Positions 18,269-26,544 are shown, counted from the stretch's first letter. The stretch is 64,000 bases of DNA from WHSW01 sp963742205 (GCA_963742205.1 CAVUKZ010000006.1:1-64000); one strand, 5' to 3'. The notes: a model not told the origin generated them from the letters alone. A program made the numbers and translations.

Positions 18269-18654
18269 AGATCAATCTCACCAGCGTGCTCGTCGACGAC
18301 CAGGAGAAGGCGCTGCGGTTCTACACCGACGTTCTCGGCTTCACGAAGAAGATGGAGGTCCCCCTCGGCGAACACCGGTGGCTCACCGTCGTCTCCCCGG
18401 AGGATCCGGACGGCGTCGAGCTGGTGCTCGAGCCCGACGAACACCCGGCGGCCAAGCCCTTCAAGGACGCGCTGGTGCAGGACGGGATCCCATTTACGTC
18501 GTTCGCCGTCGACGACGTTCAGCGCGAGTACGAACGCCTGTCGGCGCTCGGGGTTCGGTTTACGCAAGAGCCCCTGGATGCCGGACCCGCGACGACCGCC
18601 GTCCTCGACGACACCTGCGGCAACCTCATTCAGATCGCTGCGGTCAGCACCTGA
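18265..18654 (+). CDS. VOC-family protein co-expressed with ArsR-type regulator
   Basis: The 129-residue single-module VOC protein runs INLTSVLVDDQEKALRFYTDVLGF, RWLTVVSPEDPDGVELVLEP, SFAVDDVQREYERLSALGV and DTCGNLIQIAAV. The arrangement ArsR regulator followed by VOC or SRPBCC protein is common in actinobacteria. ATG at 18,265 overlaps the regulator's stop by four bases. Substrate unknown. Confidence 0.85.
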   Translation: MKINLTSVLVDDQEKALRFYTDVLGFTKKMEVPLGEHRWLTVVSPEDPDGVELVLEPDEHPAAKPFKDALVQDGIPFTSFAVDDVQREYERLSALGVRFTQEPLDAGPATTAVLDDTCGNLIQIAAVST

Positions 18655-18705
18655 GCGTGATGAGCTGTCAGCGCGACGCACGGCGGAACGGCAGGCGTCA
18701 GCGAG

Positions 18706-19476
18706 TCAGGAAGACCGGTGGATGACGTCCTCGATCGCGGCGACGACGGTGTCGGGGGCCTTGCTGAGGATCTGAGTGTGCTTGTGGGGCGTCGTTGCGA
18801 ATACGGACACGCGCTCGTTGCTCTCAACGGCGACGGTGACAGCAGCGCGCACCGTGCGCATCTCGTCCTCGGTGGCGCCCGAGTGGGCTCCGGTGCCAAC
18901 CACGAACACGGTCGGGCATTCCAACGCGGCGAAGTCGGGGCCGAGTTCGCCGTTGACGGCGTCCATCTCGATCACGACCTCCGCTGACTCGGCGGGAGAC
19001 ATCCGGGCCGAGCGGCCGAGCGCCGCCGCGATGCGCATGAGCCATCCCAGCCGGCGGAACTGGCTGCGGATCTTCTCCTTGCCGGCCTCGTCGAACATGG
19101 TGATCGGGTAAGCGCCATCGATGAGCACCAGTCCGGCGACCCGCTCGGGGTGCTGGGCCGCGTACCGCACCGCGAGCGTGGCACCGTGAGACCAACCGAC
19201 GAGGATCGGGCGATCGGCATCGGTCGCGTCGATGACCCGGCCGACATCGTCGACGGCCGCCTGTATGGAGTAGTCGTCCGATTTGCCGGACTTCCCGCGC
19301 GCCCGCGCGTCGAACCGCACCGAGCGGTACTTCCCGTCGAGAAGACGGATGACGCGGCTCCAGTTCTGCACGGTGCCAAAGCCGCCGCCGATGAAGAGCA
19401 CGGCCGGCGTGCCGCCCGGGTCGTCCACCGCGTAGAGCCGAGTGTCGGCGGCAGGAATCATGAGTTCTCGTGACAT
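18706..19476 (-). CDS. Alpha/beta hydrolase
   Basis: The protein has about 256 residues. The nucleophile elbow is GWSHGA (Ser near residue 96), the oxyanion-hole region is FIGGGFGTVQNW, and later motifs are AGLVLIDGAYP, the acid-bearing strand CPTVFVVGTGAHSG, and a C-terminal His in TTPHKHTQIL. It is related to haloperoxidase- or esterase-like hydrolases. Start at MSRELMIPAADT (19,476) is preferred; an upstream in-frame ATG at 19,506 would add ten residues without support. It converges on the ArsR-VOC pair. Substrate unknown. Confidence 0.85.
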   Translation of the reverse strand: MSRELMIPAADTRLYAVDDPGGTPAVLFIGGGFGTVQNWSRVIRLLDGKYRSVRFDARARGKSGKSDDYSIQAAVDDVGRVIDATDADRPILVGWSHGATLAVRYAAQHPERVAGLVLIDGAYPITMFDEAGKEKIRSQFRRLGWLMRIAAALGRSARMSPAESAEVVIEMDAVNGELGPDFAALECPTVFVVGTGAHSGATEDEMRTVRAAVTVAVESNERVSVFATTPHKHTQILSKAPDTVVAAIEDVIHRSS

Positions 19477-19578
19477 CGCGATCGTGCCTTTCGGGTTGGC
19501 GTACATCGGTAGTCAACCGAGGTCTTGCGTGGTGCGTCGCGTTGATGCAGCCAGGCCGTCCAGGCTGAGCTTCCCGCG

Positions 19579-19584
19579 ATACTG
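19579..19584 (+). promoter_or_regulatory. -10-like box GATACT of NTF2-like copy 3
   Basis: CCGCGATACT with the conserved GAGCGGGCG spacer lies 8 bases before the ATG at 19,593. Confidence 0.55.
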
Positions 19585-19592
19585 AGCGGGCG

Positions 19593-20009
19593 ATGTCGCA
19601 GGAGAACGTGGAGATCGTGCGGGAGGCCATGGACGCCTACAGCCTCGGCGACAAGGATCGGTGGGCGCGGTTCATGGACCCCGAACTCGAAACGGTTCCC
19701 GTCCCCGAGTTCCCCGAACCCGCTCCCCTGATTGGCCCGGACGCGGCTTGGGATTTCTACCAGCGGTTCGGGGAAACGATCGCTGGGAGCGAGTTGTACG
19801 AGAACGCTGGGTTCGAGACCACCGACCTGATCGACGCTGGTGAGCGGGTCGTCGCCTGTCAACGAACTCCGCTACAGGGCCGAGGGAGCGTGGAGGAGGT
19901 CGAGTTCAGGCTGTGGGGGGTGCACACGTTTGATCAGGGGCGATGGGTCCGGACCCAGTGGTTCTTCGATCGGAGTGAGGCGCTCGCAGCGGCGGGGCTC
20001 TCGGAGTAG
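19593..20009 (+). CDS. NTF2/SnoaL-like small protein, copy 3
   Basis: The 138-residue family member begins MSQENVEIVREAMDAYSLGD and ends SEALAAAGLSE followed by TAG. Characteristic blocks are WARFMDPELETVPVP, DLIDAGERVVACQRTPLQG and WGVHTFDQGRWVRTQWF. It stands alone, upstream of the broken beta-helix gene. No enzyme activity can be assigned. Confidence 0.8.
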   Translation: MSQENVEIVREAMDAYSLGDKDRWARFMDPELETVPVPEFPEPAPLIGPDAAWDFYQRFGETIAGSELYENAGFETTDLIDAGERVVACQRTPLQGRGSVEEVEFRLWGVHTFDQGRWVRTQWFFDRSEALAAAGLSE

Positions 20010-20092
20010 CGCTTTGGACGGCGCTAAGAGCAAAGCGGTGTAGGGTCGGCTGGAGCCCGCCATTCCAGCGGCGGACAGACGAGGAGGACACG

Positions 20093-21255
20093 ATCTCAGC
20101 CACCTGTCGTCGCCGCCGCACCCCGATCGTCCCGCTCCTGGTGTTCCTGGCCGCCGTGGTCGGTGCCCTGGTAGCGCTGACTGGCGCTGAGGCCGCGGAC
20201 AAGCAGCCGAGTGCGGCGACACGATCACCGCCGACACGAAGCTCGACAGCGACCTCGTCGACTGCCCGAACAACGGCCTCGTGATCGGCGCCGACGGCGT
20301 CACCGTGAACCTCAACGGTCACGTGATCACGGGAGATGGCGAGGAGTTCTCCGAGTGCCCCAAGAGGGAGTTCTGCGACGTTGGCGTGCTGAGTGACCGC
20401 TACGACGGAGTCACAGTTATGAACGGCACGACCCGCGGGTTCGATCTCGGCGTGACCATGGCGGGGTCGGACGGCAGCGAAATCGTCGGCATCACCGCGA
20501 CCAAGAACGCGTCCTTCGGCGCGATCTTCATCAAGTCGAGCCGGGGCGTGGTTCGCAAGAGCACGCTGAGCCGCAACACCCCTCCCGAGGGGGACGGACT
20601 CGCGCTGTTTCGGTGCAAGCGGATGCAGGTCCTCCACAACTCGATCGAGGACAACGAGGGCCCCGGAATCCATGTCGGGGACTCGTCGACCCGCGTCCTG
20701 ATCAAAAAGAACGAGTTCACGAATGACGGCCCGGCGGTCCTGATCGAGGCCAACCGCACCGAGGTACGCGGGAACCGCGTGGTCGGAGGCGCCGGGATTG
20801 TCGTCAACCCCCCGGGCAAGCACAACGTGATCGCTCACAACCGGGTGGTCCGGGCGACAGACAGCATCGGGGTTGAGGTCGGTCGGGACACCCTCGTCGC
20901 GGACAACGTCGTGATCGAGAGCCGCGGCGGGACGGGGATCCGGCTTGGGATCGGCAATCCCTCTCTCGGCGGCGCCGCGAACACGGTCACCCGAAATGAG
21001 GTCCGAAAGGCCCACAACGACGCCTTCCACGTCTATGAGAAGGACCACAACAGCGTCCTGAGGCAGAACGTCGCGGTCGGCGCGGGGAGCGACGGCTTTG
21101 CGGTCGAGAGCCCCAGGACGACGCTGCGGGGGAACCGCGCTGTGCGAAACGGGGAACTCGGCTTCAGGGCGGTCCGAGGCGTGACTGCTGGCAAGAGCAA
21201 CGTCGCCCGCCATAACGGCGACCACCGCCAGTGCACGCACATCGCGTGTAAGTAG
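20093..21255 (+). pseudogene. Secreted right-handed parallel beta-helix protein, copy A (start lost and frameshifted)
   Basis: A strong ribosome binding site (GAGGAGG, 20,081) is followed at the right distance by ATC, not ATG. The next residues form a good signal peptide (PIVPLLVFLAAVVGALVALTG), and the frame then breaks near 20,208. From there the protein continues normally: CGDTITADTKLDSDLVDC, GLVIGADGVTVNLNGHVITG, and then a chain of short N-x-I/V turns such as NSIEDNEGPGI and NEVRKAHNDAFHVY to the end. These coils build a pectate-lyase-like beta-helix. It is a paralogue of the intact gene at 29,501-30,721. Lost start plus frame break suggest decay, though assembly error is possible. Confidence 0.6.
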
Positions 21256-21284
21256 GCGAGGAGGGTGTTCAACTGAGGTGGCCG

Positions 21285-22377
21285 TCAGCTGCCGGTGTGC
21301 GGCGGCGCGGCAGGTAGTTGCACCGTGACGCGGAGCCCGCCGGCGGCCCGGGGGGTGAGGGTGAGGGTTCCGTCGTGTGCTTGGGTGATGCTCTTGACGA
21401 TTGCCAGGCCGAGGCCGACGCCGGCGTGGTCGGTGCGGATGCGTTCGGTGCCGCGCTGAAACGGCTCGACAAGCGTGGCAACCAATTGTGGGGAGAGCTT
21501 CTTGCCGGTGTTCTCGACGGTGAGCACCATCGTCTCGGCGTGAGCGCTGGTCGTCACCCACACGGCGCCCTCTTCAGACAGGTTGTGGACGATCGCGTTG
21601 TGCACGAGGTTCGTGGTCATCTGCAAGCAGGAGCGGGTGTGAGCCGATGGTCGGGGTCACGTCGCCGGAGGTCTCGATGGTGAGGCCCCTCGCTTCAGCG
21701 AGGGGGAGGAGGGTTTCGGTGGCTTCTTCCGCGATCAGGGACAGGTCGACGGGTTCTCGGGCGAACGACCGCTGGTCGGTGCGGCTGAGCAGGAGCAATG
21801 CTTCAGTGAGCTCGATCGCTCGGGTGTTGACGACGTTGAGGCGTTCGACGAGCTGGCCACTGTCGCCGTTCGGATCGTTGCGGGCCACGTCGAGAAGTGT
21901 CTGCGTGACCGCCAGCGGGGTCCGCAGTTCGTGGGAGGCATTGGCTGCGAATCTCCGTTGCTCGGCGACCTGTGCCTCGAGGCGCGCGAGCATGGTGTCG
22001 AAGGCGTCGGCGAGTTCGCGGAACTCGTCTTCGCGGCCTTCCAGCTGGATCCGGTGGGAGAGCGACCCTGTCGCGGCCATCCGTGTGGCATTTGTGATGC
22101 GAGCCAGGGGGGAGAGCATGTGGCCGGCGAGGAGCCACCCTCCCACGAGCGCGAACACAAGCAGGAACGCCAACATGAGGGCCGCCTTCGGAGCGAAAGC
22201 GTCCAGGAGGTCGGAGCGGCTGGGAGCGGGAGGACCCGGTCCTACGAGGACCTCGGGTACGTAGCGCAGGAGGAACACCCACACGACGGCGAGCAGCAAG
22301 ACGCCTGCGAGCATGACGAGCCCGGCGTAGCTGAGAGTGAGCTTCAGGCGAACGCTCAAGCCAGGGGCTCTATCCAC
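21285..22377 (-). CDS. Sensor histidine kinase (VanS-like), frameshifted
   Basis: Two membrane helices (LTLSYAGLVMLAGVLLLAVVW and ALMLAFLLVFALVGGWLLAG) flank a short external loop of about 40 residues. A HAMP segment follows, then the phospho-acceptor H-box FAANASHELRTPLAVTQ, an N-box (MTTNLVHNAIVHN) and G-boxes (VENTGKKL, HAGVGLGLAIVKSI). The GTG start at 22,377 overlaps the stop of the response regulator. One extra base near 21,630 (HPLLL to QMTTNL) breaks the frame just before the ATPase domain. The loop size and VanY next door resemble actinobacterial VanS-type sensors; the ligand is not known. Confidence 0.75.
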
Positions 22378-23065
22378 GGTCCGCTCCCTCGCGCCCGGCG
22401 TCCGGCTGCGTGTCGATGCGGTACCCGGCGCCGGCCACGGTGGCGATGATCCAGGGCTCGCCGAGCCGTTTGCGCAGGGCCGAGACCGTGATGCGCACGG
22501 CGTTGGTGAACGGGTCTGCGTTCTCATCCCAAGCTCGTGTCAGCAGCTCTTCGGAGCTGACGACGCCGCCTTCGGCAGCCACGAGGACCTCGAGCACCGC
22601 GAACTGCTTTCGGGTCAGTGCGACGTAACGGTCGTCGCGGTAGACCTCGCGGCGAAACGGATCCAGCCGTAGACCTGCGATCTCCTGCACTGGCGGCCGG
22701 TGGTGGGGGCGCCTGCGGTCGAGCGCTCTGAGACGGAGCACGAGTTCTCGGAGTTCGAACGGCTTCGTGAGGTAGTCGTCGGCGCCGAGCTCGAACCCCG
22801 TGGCCTTGTCGTCGAGACGGTCGGCAGCGGTGAGCATGAGGATCGGCGTGCCGCTGTCGGAGGCGACGATGCGTTTGGCGATCTCGTCACCGGTAGGCCC
22901 GGGAATGTCTCGGTCGAGAACGGCGATGTCGTAGACGTTGACGCTCAGCAGCTCCAGGGCGGTGTCGCCGTCACCGGCGATGTCTGCCGCGATCGCCTCC
23001 AGCCGTAGGCCATCGCGGATGGCTTCCGCCATGAGCGGTTCGTCCTCGACGATTAACACACGCAT
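22370..23065 (-). CDS. OmpR/PhoB-family response regulator (VanR-like)
   Basis: The 231-residue protein has a receiver domain with the acidic pocket IVEDEP and the phospho-acceptor Asp in VYDIAVLDRDIPG (near residue 51), the conserved Lys in DDYLTKPF, and a winged-helix C-terminal domain (YVALTRKQFAVLEVLV, AVRITVSALRKRLG, VAGAGYRID). It is upstream of and overlapping the kinase. The divergent promoter region contains direct repeats suited to this family. ATG start. Confidence 0.9.
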   Translation of the reverse strand: MRVLIVEDEPLMAEAIRDGLRLEAIAADIAGDGDTALELLSVNVYDIAVLDRDIPGPTGDEIAKRIVASDSGTPILMLTAADRLDDKATGFELGADDYLTKPFELRELVLRLRALDRRRPHHRPPVQEIAGLRLDPFRREVYRDDRYVALTRKQFAVLEVLVAAEGGVVSSEELLTRAWDENADPFTNAVRITVSALRKRLGEPWIIATVAGAGYRIDTQPDAGREGADRG

Positions 23066-23086
23066 GCGCCGAGGCTACGAGTTGGC

Positions 23087-23105
23087 GCATATCGCCGGCA
23101 TATCG
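23087..23105. promoter_or_regulatory. Direct repeats, likely response-regulator binding site
   Basis: GCATATCG occurs at 23,087-23,094 and again at 23,098-23,105, exactly 11 bases apart, with a further near copy (GCATACG) at 23,112-23,118. Tandem half-sites one helical turn apart are how OmpR/PhoB-type dimers bind. The site lies between the divergent regulator and carboxypeptidase genes and could control both. Confidence 0.55.
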
Positions 23106-23151
23106 AAAACCGCATACGTGCTGGCAACGCCACGCTGCATTGACTGGCGGC

Positions 23152-23706
23152 ATGACCATCTACCGACCAGCACGAACAGCGACCCGTCGGATCATCTTGG
23201 CCGGCCTGTTGATCGTGGCGATCGCCCTGGCCTACCAGCCGTTGGCGTCCTCGTTCTCGACGGCGCCAGCCCCCGGTGACGCCGCTCGCGGCGAGCACCA
23301 TGGTCCGCGTCCGGCCATCGCGAACCTCGATCCAGCCCTCCTCGGCGCCCTGCGCCAAGCGGAAATGGACGCCGCCGGTGACGGGGTCGAATTCTCGATC
23401 AACAGTGGCTGGCGCTCCTCGGGGCGTCAGGAACGCCTGCTCCAGAAGGCGGTCGCCAAGTACGGCTCGGAAGAGGAGGCCGCCCGATGGGTGGCGAGCC
23501 CCGAGACGTCCCCTCACGTGTCCGGGGATGCGGTCGACATGGGGTCCGATGCCACGGCGTGGCTGTCCGAACACGGCTCCGCGTATGGGCTGTGCCAGAT
23601 CTACGGCAACGAACCCTGGCACTTCGAACTGCGGCCCGAGGCCACCGATCAGGGCTGCCCGCCCGAGTACCCCGACCCCACCTACGACCCGAGGATGCAG
23701 CAATGA
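23152..23706 (+). CDS. VanY-like D-alanyl-D-alanine carboxypeptidase (peptidase M15)
   Basis: The 184-residue protein has an N-terminal membrane anchor or signal (IILAGLLIVAIALAYQPLAS). The M15B catalytic motifs are present: FSINSGWRSSGRQ, the zinc-binding SPHVSGDAVDMG (His and Asp) and EPWHFEL (third zinc ligand His). Such enzymes remove the terminal D-Ala from peptidoglycan stems outside the cell. It is divergent from the VanR/VanS-like pair across the direct repeats, which suggests it is the target of that system. No vanHAX genes are in the window, so resistance cannot be claimed. An upstream TTG (23,140) is an alternative start. Confidence 0.85.
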   Translation: MTIYRPARTATRRIILAGLLIVAIALAYQPLASSFSTAPAPGDAARGEHHGPRPAIANLDPALLGALRQAEMDAAGDGVEFSINSGWRSSGRQERLLQKAVAKYGSEEEAARWVASPETSPHVSGDAVDMGSDATAWLSEHGSAYGLCQIYGNEPWHFELRPEATDQGCPPEYPDPTYDPRMQQ

Positions 23707-23792
23707 ATTCGCCTTGGCGGCGCGCATATCGGCGACATCCAGGGCCGCCGCCAGCAGGGGTACGGTGCGGCCACTTGCCGGCTAGCTGAGGG

Positions 23793-24404
23793 ATGGGGCA
23801 TGTTGGTTCGACTGAGGTTTCTGGCTGTCGGGGCGGCGACGACACGATCAGTGGCCTCGGGAAGCGGGACATCATTCACGGCGGGGCCGGTGACGACGAG
23901 ATCTCCGGAGGAGACGGAAGCGACACGCTGGGTTCGGGCCACGGACGAAATGACGAGCTTTCTGGGGAGGACGGAGGCGACGAGCTCGTCATGGACGCTG
24001 GCGGCGGGGGACCTTGGCCGGCGGGGAGGGAAGCGACCTCTTCGTGGCCGCCCCGGGTGCCCGCTCGAGCGAGTTCAAGGGTGAGCGGGGCCCCGACGAC
24101 ATCTCTGCGACCAACGAGGGTGACGAGATCGACGGCGGCATGGACGGCGACCTGATCGAGGCGCAGCAGGGAAGCGATGTGGCCGAGGGAGGTGCCGGCG
24201 GCGACGATGTCTTCGGGAACGAGGGCGACGACGTGCTGCGATCCCGCCCCCGGCGACAGGGACTCGGTCTTCGGCGGTGACGGCGACGACAAGATCAACG
24301 TTGCCGACAACGACGGCGACGACATCGTCCACTGCGGTGCGGGCCGGGACGAGGTCAAGGCGGACCGAGGAGACAGAGGCGATCCGAGTTGTGAAGGTGC
24401 ATAG
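23793..24404 (+). pseudogene. RTX/haemolysin-type calcium-binding repeat protein, broken
   Basis: Three overlapping frames each contain part of a Gly-Asp nonapeptide array: GGDDTISGLGKRDIIHGGAG then SGGDGSDTLGSG; DEIDGGMDGDLIEAQQGSD then GGAGGDDVFGNEGDDVL; and DSVFGGDGDDKINVADNDGD ending at 24,404. Each GGxGxDxxx turn would bind Ca2+ in a beta-roll. An upstream start ATG-TTG-GTT (about 23,800) begins a possible signal MLVRLRFLAVGAA in yet another frame. At least two or three frame changes are needed to read one protein, so it is either decayed or misassembled. Confidence 0.55.
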
Positions 24405-24519
24405 GACGCTCGATCCCCGCAGAACGAGCATCGCGTGCCCGAAGCTGGTCCGTCGATGGGCGCGTGTCGGTCCACTTGTCTGACACGCGATGAGCTTAGG
24501 CCGCGTCTCGTCCAGGGCG

Positions 24520-24924
24520 CTACTGCTGAAGGCCGGCAGCACCGAGGGCCTCCTCGCGCGTCGCGTATTCCCGCCCACTGAAGATCTTGCCGTCCCGAAC
24601 CGTGAAAACGATCGCCACGGTCATCTCGACCGATGCCTCACTGTGCTTCATCCGGGCTCCAACACGTGTCACCGCAACGACCTTGTCCCCGGCGCCGATG
24701 AGATCCCTGACCAACTCCGCCCGAATATCGGCGAACGTGTCGATCCACTGCTCGTAGTAATCGCGCAGCGCCTCGCGGCCGCTTATGACCCCGACGTCAT
24801 CCGGTGCGCCTTGAATCGCTCGCCAGGTGATCTCCGGGTGCCAGAACTCGGCACCTGCTTCAACGGGAGCCCGTTCGAAGGCGGGCATGTACCGGCGGAC
24901 CGTGTCAAGTGCCTCCTCCGACAT
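24520..24924 (-). CDS. NTF2/SnoaL-like small protein, copy 4
   Basis: The 134-residue protein begins MSEEALDTVRRYMPAFERAP and ends EEALGAAGLQQ. Internal blocks are FWHPEITWRAIQGAPDD, ALRDYYEQWIDTFADIRAEL and IVFTVRDGKIFSGREYAT. The start at 24,924 is set by the conserved box immediately upstream; a longer in-frame reading to 24,996 has no family support. Confidence 0.8.
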   Translation of the reverse strand: MSEEALDTVRRYMPAFERAPVEAGAEFWHPEITWRAIQGAPDDVGVISGREALRDYYEQWIDTFADIRAELVRDLIGAGDKVVAVTRVGARMKHSEASVEMTVAIVFTVRDGKIFSGREYATREEALGAAGLQQ

Positions 24925-24931
24925 CGCGCCC

Positions 24932-24937
24932 AGTATC
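24932..24937 (-). promoter_or_regulatory. -10-like box GATACT of NTF2-like copy 4
   Basis: On the minus strand TTCGCGAGATACT is followed after 7 bases by the ATG at 24,924. It begins a 56-base block that is repeated at 26,055-26,110. Confidence 0.55.
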
Positions 24938-24952
24938 TCGCGAAAGGCCGAC

Positions 24953-24987
24953 CTTCCATGCGTAGCGAATCGCTGCGCTTCTCGTCC
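24953..24987. repeat. Intergenic repeat, copy A
   Basis: This 35-base stretch matches 26,076-26,110 at 30 positions (TTCCATGCG, AGCGAATCG and CGCTTCTCGTCC are shared exactly). A looser third copy is at 25,600-25,633. The copies sit between neighbouring NTF2-like genes, which points to tandem duplication of gene plus spacer. Confidence 0.6.
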
Positions 24988-25086
24988 AAAACGCACCTTC
25001 GACAGGCGATCCGAAACGCGGCGTGTGCCCTCGCCAGAGCGCGAGTCGTGCCGCTTGCAGCGAAGGCGTCGCCCGTCGTCGGGCGC

Positions 25087-25092
25087 AATACT
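25087..25092 (+). promoter_or_regulatory. -10-like box AATACT of NTF2-like copy 5
   Basis: GGCGCAATACT lies 9 bases before the ATG at 25,102. It is the most divergent member of the box family (A instead of G at its first base). Confidence 0.45.
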
Positions 25093-25101
25093 CCCGCAAC
25101 G

Positions 25102-25516
25102 ATGCCCGAGGAGTCAACGACACCCGACCCGGCTGAGCTCACGCGGCGGGCGTTTGAGGCTGTGAATCAGCGTGACATCGACGCGGTAATGAGCTTCTTC
25201 GCTCCCGATGCGGTCCTTGACGGGCGGGCGGTGGGGGGCGTCTACGAAGGCCGAGCGGCAATTCGTCGGCTTCTTGGACGACTGGTTCGCCTCCTTCGCC
25301 GAGCTTCGCATGGCAGTCGAGAAGTTCGTCGTCCTCGACGACGGGGTCGTGCTTGCGGTCGTCAACCAAGAGGGTCGTCCGGTCGGCGCCGATGGTCAAG
25401 TCCATCAGCGGGAGGGATGGGCCATCCGCTGGTCGGCCGATGGCCTCCTCGTGCGATTGACGACCAACTCCGACGTCGACGAGGTCCATGCTGCCGCCGA
25501 ACGGCTCGCCGAGTGA
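25102..25516 (+). CDS. NTF2/SnoaL-like small protein, copy 5, frameshifted
   Basis: It starts MPEESTTPDPAELTRRAFEA and continues with VNQRDIDAVMSFFAPDAVLDG, typical of the fold. The frame breaks near 25,258, after VYEGRAAIR, and continues as GFLDDWFASFAELRMAVEKF and EGWAIRWSADGLLVRLTTNS, ending AAAERLAE. It is the only copy whose N-terminus departs from MSQEN and belongs to a different branch of the family. One base change restores a protein of about 137 residues. Confidence 0.65.
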
Positions 25517-25599
25517 GGCGGTAGGCGTGGCGAGTTTCGCTAGCCGTTTCGCTAGACCATCCTAGACGACACTCGATCATCGGCCGCTGAAACGCGCGC

Positions 25600-25633
25600 T
25601 TCCAGCAAAAGCGATCGTTCCGCTTCTCGTCCA
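25600..25633. repeat. Intergenic repeat, copy C (degenerate)
   Basis: CTTCCA, AGCGATCGTTC and CGCTTCTCGTCC line up with the copies at 24,953 and 26,076. It lies 17 bases beyond the stop of NTF2-like copy 6 and has no -10-like box. Confidence 0.4.
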
Positions 25634-25649
25634 ACGCGCTACTTCTGGA

Positions 25650-26045
25650 CTACTCCGACAGGCCGGCGGCTTCGAAGGCTTCGTCCTTCTCAAGCAGATG
25701 CCTGACTCGCACAGCCTTGTCGCCACGCATGACCCATACCTGCCAGAAGCGTCCCTCGACCGAAGCGCCGCTCCCCTTACCGCGCCCCCACTGGTGAACG
25801 CGGAGCAGGACCGCATTTCGACCCTGGATCACCTCCTCGACCTCGTAGCCCCAATCATCAAAGGTGCCGATCCAGCGCCGGAAGAACTCTCGGACACCAT
25901 CCGGCCCGTGAAACGTTGGAGGAAAGTCCGGTATCGCGAGCGTGTCGACCTCCCACACCACGTCGGCGTCGAAGATGCCCCACACCGAGTCGGGGGCCGT
26001 CCGGGCGTGGTCCATGAAGCGCCGGACTACTTCAACTTGGGACAT
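25650..26045 (-). CDS. NTF2/SnoaL-like small protein, copy 6
   Basis: The 131-residue protein begins MSQVEVVRRFMDHARTAPDS and ends DEAFEAAGLSE-TAG. Blocks are WGIFDADVVWEVDTLAIPDF, GVREFFRRWIGTFDDWGYEV and FWQVWVMRGDKAVRVRHLL. ATG at 26,045 follows the shared box. It is arranged head to tail with copy 7. Confidence 0.8.
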   Translation of the reverse strand: MSQVEVVRRFMDHARTAPDSVWGIFDADVVWEVDTLAIPDFPPTFHGPDGVREFFRRWIGTFDDWGYEVEEVIQGRNAVLLRVHQWGRGKGSGASVEGRFWQVWVMRGDKAVRVRHLLEKDEAFEAAGLSE

Positions 26046-26054
26046 CGCCCGCGC

Positions 26055-26060
26055 AGTATC
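26055..26060 (-). promoter_or_regulatory. -10-like box GATACT of NTF2-like copy 6
   Basis: On the minus strand TTCGCGAGATACT is followed by the spacer GCGCGGGCG and the ATG at 26,045. Together with copy 4 it defines the consensus. Confidence 0.55.
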
Positions 26061-26075
26061 TCGCGAATGTTGCGC

Positions 26076-26110
26076 ATTCCATGCGAAGCGAATCGTCCCG
26101 CTTCTCGTCC
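26076..26110. repeat. Intergenic repeat, copy B
   Basis: It matches copy A at 30 of 35 positions and has the same distance (56 bases in total) to the far edge of its -10-like box. It lies between the stop of NTF2-like copy 7 and the promoter of copy 6. Confidence 0.6.
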
Positions 26111-26128
26111 GAAGCAGTAACTGCCGCG

Positions 26129-26530
26129 CTATTCCGATAGACCCACGGCTTCGAGGGCCTTGCTCTGGCTTGTGAAGACCTGGTGGCCGACGACCTTGCC
26201 GTTCCGCAGGGTCCAAACGTGCCATATGTCCCAGCTCGTCTCCACGCCGCTCTGCTTTCCACGGCCGCGGAGCGTCAGCGTGGCAAGCACCTGATCGCCA
26301 GCGTCGGTCAAATCGTGGACCTCGAGGTGGGCGTCTTCGAACTCGCTCCACCACGACTCGAGGAACTGCCTGTACTCCCCGGGCCCGCGATAGACGCCCT
26401 CGATGCCCGGAACGACGCCCGTTGCCACCCACTCGAACTCGGGCGCAAAGTCCTCAACTCCGGCTTCCACATCGCCTCGGTTGAAGGCGGCGTAAGCGCG
26501 GCGTGCCCAATCGATGTTCTCCTGAGACAT
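26129..26530 (-). CDS. NTF2/SnoaL-like small protein, copy 7
   Basis: The 133-residue protein begins MSQENIDWARRAYAAFNRGD and ends SKALEAVGLSE-TAG. Internal blocks are FAPEFEWVATGVVPGIEG, YRQFLESWWSEFEDAHLEV and WDIWHVWTLRNGKVVGHQVF. It is the closest to the family consensus. ATG at 26,530 is fixed by the box upstream; a second, degenerate box (GATACC on the minus strand, 26,572-26,577) lies farther up. Confidence 0.8.
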   Translation of the reverse strand: MSQENIDWARRAYAAFNRGDVEAGVEDFAPEFEWVATGVVPGIEGVYRGPGEYRQFLESWWSEFEDAHLEVHDLTDAGDQVLATLTLRGRGKQSGVETSWDIWHVWTLRNGKVVGHQVFTSQSKALEAVGLSE

Positions 26531-26538
26531 CACCCACG

Positions 26539-26544
26539 AGTATC
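26539..26544 (-). promoter_or_regulatory. -10-like box GATACT of NTF2-like copy 7
   Basis: On the minus strand CCGCGAGATACT is followed after 8 bases by the ATG at 26,530. Confidence 0.55.

Noticed and set aside
21285..23706. A glycopeptide-resistance operon
   Set aside because: vanH, vanA/B and vanX are absent; only regulators and a VanY-like enzyme are present.
24490..25524. A 344-residue plus-strand frame starting upstream of NTF2-like copy 5
   Set aside because: Its first 200 residues are antisense to NTF2-like copy 4; only the part from 25,102 has family support.
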